Positions 62,604 through 64,000 of a stretch of 64,000 nt of DNA are shown here, one piece after another (position 1 is the stretch's first letter; every line of letters begins with the position of its first letter). A program made the position numbers and the translations under genes. The notes beneath the pieces were generated by a model that searched no databases, was not told the origin of the DNA, and saw nothing but the letters and a program-made list of their open reading frames with translations. The stretch comes from Burkholderia sp. 8Y (GTDB lineage Bacteria; Pseudomonadota; Gammaproteobacteria; Burkholderiales; Burkholderiaceae), in NCBI RefSeq assembly GCF_902506145.1, contig NZ_LR733520.1, positions 2,277,476 to 2,341,475 of the forward strand, given 5' to 3'.

Positions 62604-63015
62604 GTCGGGTGTCGGCGGCTACGGAAGCGTGAGGCAGTGCTTTGAAGCAGTGCTGAAATGATCCACGGTGCTTCTTGCCGCTGCCTGTAGCCGGTGCTGG
62701 CACCGGACGCCGGACCCGCGGCACACCGCGTTTTCAGTACCGGAACGACGAGAAACGACGAGGATCGGGAGGCGGTCATTCTAACAGACCGGTCCGATTG
62801 ACAGGCGTGCGACACGGCGCCGAACGTGCGGCTCCCGGCGTTCGCGGGCATCTTCCGTGCAGCCGCGCGTGTCCGGCGGCGCCGTGTGAAGCCGCACATT
62901 CGGCGGCACATCGGCCGCCGGTGCGCGCAAATGCGGCCCCGCGCCGCGGCCCGTCCGCGCGTCATGGCAAAATGCCCTCACTGCCACGAGCAAAAGGCTT
63001 CAAGGAGTGCTTTCG
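62604..63015. other. divergent tkt / VOC-protein intergenic region
   Basis: 412 bp with no supportable gene. Contains the candidate leftward tkt promoter and, on the plus strand, TG-G-CAAAAT at 62965-62973 as a possible extended -10 for the VOC gene. Overlapping shadow frames exist on both strands. Confidence 0.5.
62778..62786 (-). promoter_or_regulatory. candidate extended -10 promoter of the tkt-gap operon
   Basis: Minus strand TG-T-TAGAAT at 62786-62778, 175 bp upstream of the tkt start. A CTGTCAAT run further upstream could be a partial -35. Confidence 0.4.
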
Positions 63016-63429
63016 ATGACCGACCCTCGCCCCGCCGACGTCCCCTGGCTGACGCCCTATCTGACCGTGCGCGATGCGCGCGTGAGCATTGCGTTTTACG
63101 AAAAGGCGCTCGGCTTTGCGGTACGTGACAGCGTGAATGACGACGGCACCATCATCCATGTGGAGATGACGTATCGCGGGCAACTGATCCTGATGTTCGC
63201 GCCGGAGGGCGCGTACGGATCGCAGGCGCGCACGCCGAAGAGCGCGGGGCACATGGCGCCGCAGTCCTTCTATCTGTATGTCGACGATGTCGACGCCACC
63301 TTCGCGCATGCGCTCGCCGTTGGCGCAAAGGCGCTCATCGAGCCGCAGGACCAGTTCTGGGGCGACCGCTTCGCGCAGATCGAAGATCCGGACGGCTATC
63401 GCTGGGCGATTGCGCGCCATCTTCGTTGA
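63016..63429 (+). CDS. VOC-family (glyoxalase/bleomycin-resistance fold) protein
   Basis: 137 residues, MTDPRPADVPWLTPYLTVRD. Beta-alpha-beta-beta-beta repeats with VSIAFYEKALGFAVRDSVND, HVEMTYRGQLILMFAPEG, and DQFWGDRFAQIEDPDGYRWA, the PhnB-like pattern. ATG at 63016 has AAGGAG 8 bases upstream; a GTG three codons earlier overlaps that site. Substrate unknown. Confidence 0.85.
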   Translation: MTDPRPADVPWLTPYLTVRDARVSIAFYEKALGFAVRDSVNDDGTIIHVEMTYRGQLILMFAPEGAYGSQARTPKSAGHMAPQSFYLYVDDVDATFAHALAVGAKALIEPQDQFWGDRFAQIEDPDGYRWAIARHLR

Positions 63430-63493
63430 ACTTGCCGCAAGGCGCTATCCGCGGACCGTGCGTCCGTGATCGACCTGTCCGTGATCGCCCTCC

Positions 63494-64000
63494 ATGCCAC
63501 GTTTTTTCGTTGACGGCCCGCTCGCGGCGGGCGCGACCCTTTCTCTTCCCGACGAAGTCGTTCGCCACGTGCACGTGCTGCGCCTTCAGATCGGCGACGC
63601 GATCACGCTCTTCGACGGAAGCGGCGGCGAGTATCACGGCGCGCTCGTCGAGATCGGCAAACGCGCGGCGCTCGCGCGCATCGACGCGCACAGCGAACGC
63701 GAAGCGGAGCCGCCGTATCGCGTGACGCTCGCGCAGGGCGTCGCGGGCGGCGACAAGATGGACTGGCTGATCGAGAAGACCGTGGAACTGGGCGTCGCGC
63801 AGATCGTGCCGCTCACGGCGGAGCGCGGCGTCGTGCGGCTGGCGGGCGAGCGCGCGCTGCGGCGTCAGGCGCACTGGCAGGCGCTCGTGCGCGCGGCATG
63901 CGAGCAATGCGGACGCAATCGCGTGCCGGAAGTGGCCGCGCCGCGCGATGTCGCCGCATGGCTCGCGGCATTGCCGGACGCAGCCGATGGCGAATTGCGG
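63494..64000 (+). CDS. rsmE: 16S rRNA (uracil1498-N3)-methyltransferase RsmE, cut by window edge
   Basis: 169 codons present, open to the right edge; full RsmE is about 245. Starts MPRFFVDGPLAAGATLSLPD, contains HVHVLRLQIGDAITLFDG and the SPOUT-associated KMDWLIEKTVELGVAQIVPL and RAACEQCGRNRVPEV. Methylates U1498 of 16S rRNA. The SAM-binding knot is in the missing part. Confidence 0.93.
   Translation, partial: MPRFFVDGPLAAGATLSLPDEVVRHVHVLRLQIGDAITLFDGSGGEYHGALVEIGKRAALARIDAHSEREAEPPYRVTLAQGVAGGDKMDWLIEKTVELGVAQIVPLTAERGVVRLAGERALRRQAHWQALVRAACEQCGRNRVPEVAAPRDVAAWLAALPDAADGELR

Noticed and set aside
59634-62645. 1003-codon open frame on the plus strand
   Set aside because: Antisense to gap and tkt, both unmistakable; no recognisable motif.

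Overview
The window is GC-rich, densely packed chromosomal DNA from a Burkholderia-sensu-lato-type betaproteobacterium (Burkholderia, Paraburkholderia or Caballeronia). The evidence is gene order: fur divergent from bamE-dapB-exbB-exbD-leuS-lptE-holA-proA, lptD-surA-pdxA-rsmA divergent from amgK-murU, edd-eda divergent from hexR, and a Burkholderia-type trimeric porin. No tRNA, rRNA, CRISPR array, insertion sequence or prophage gene was seen.

Region 1 (1-20.6 kb) is a large acyl-CoA catabolism cluster. Leftward genes encode an acyl-CoA dehydrogenase (cut by the window edge), a thiolase, a FadB-like bifunctional protein, a broken etfA, etfB, an SDR dehydrogenase and a porin. A rightward pair follows: alpha-methylacyl-CoA racemase and acyl-CoA dehydrogenase. 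Two leftward operons come next: (i) SCP-x-type thiolase, a paired acyl-CoA dehydrogenase alpha/beta, MaoC hydratase and an HSD17B4-like SDR; (ii) crotonase, SCP-x-type thiolase, acyl-CoA dehydrogenase and metallo-hydrolase. Racemase, paired ACADs, MaoC/SDR and SCP-x thiolases together suggest beta-oxidation of methyl-branched or bulky acyl side chains (isoprenoid or sterol-like) rather than plain fatty acids; the substrate is inferred. A 900-residue MalT/LAL-type regulator (20.8-23.5 kb) faces away from the cluster.

Region 2 (23.5-30.6 kb) holds a WYL regulator overlapping a SIR2 deacetylase gene, then a leftward YhaN-like SMC-type ATPase with an SbcD-like nuclease, and a small unknown gene. 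Region 3 (30.6-39.8 kb) is housekeeping: rRNA methylation, PLP synthesis, outer-membrane assembly (surA, lptD), MurNAc recycling (amgK, murU) and purB.

Region 4 (39.8-49.3 kb) contains gluconate uptake and phosphorylation (gntT, gntK) and the Entner-Doudoroff genes edd-eda with hexR. Between them sits a more AT-rich islet (about 41.9-45.0 kb) with a small lipoprotein, a DUF2827 glycosyltransferase-like gene, a chimeric remnant joining a second DUF2827 N-terminus to a YadA-type membrane anchor, a gene-poor stretch, and a 44-residue Ser/Thr-rich peptide gene with a Gly-Gly motif. Region 5 (49.3-64 kb) is housekeeping: proA, holA, lptE, leuS, exbBD, dapB, bamE, fur, gap, tkt, a VOC protein and the start of rsmE.

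Signs of local rearrangement: an internal deletion plus frameshift in etfA, the DUF2827/YadA fusion, and a tandem duplication of a gene 3' end with its terminator at 10.9-11.1 kb. A short G/C hairpin recurs in the intergenic spaces of the acyl-CoA cluster.
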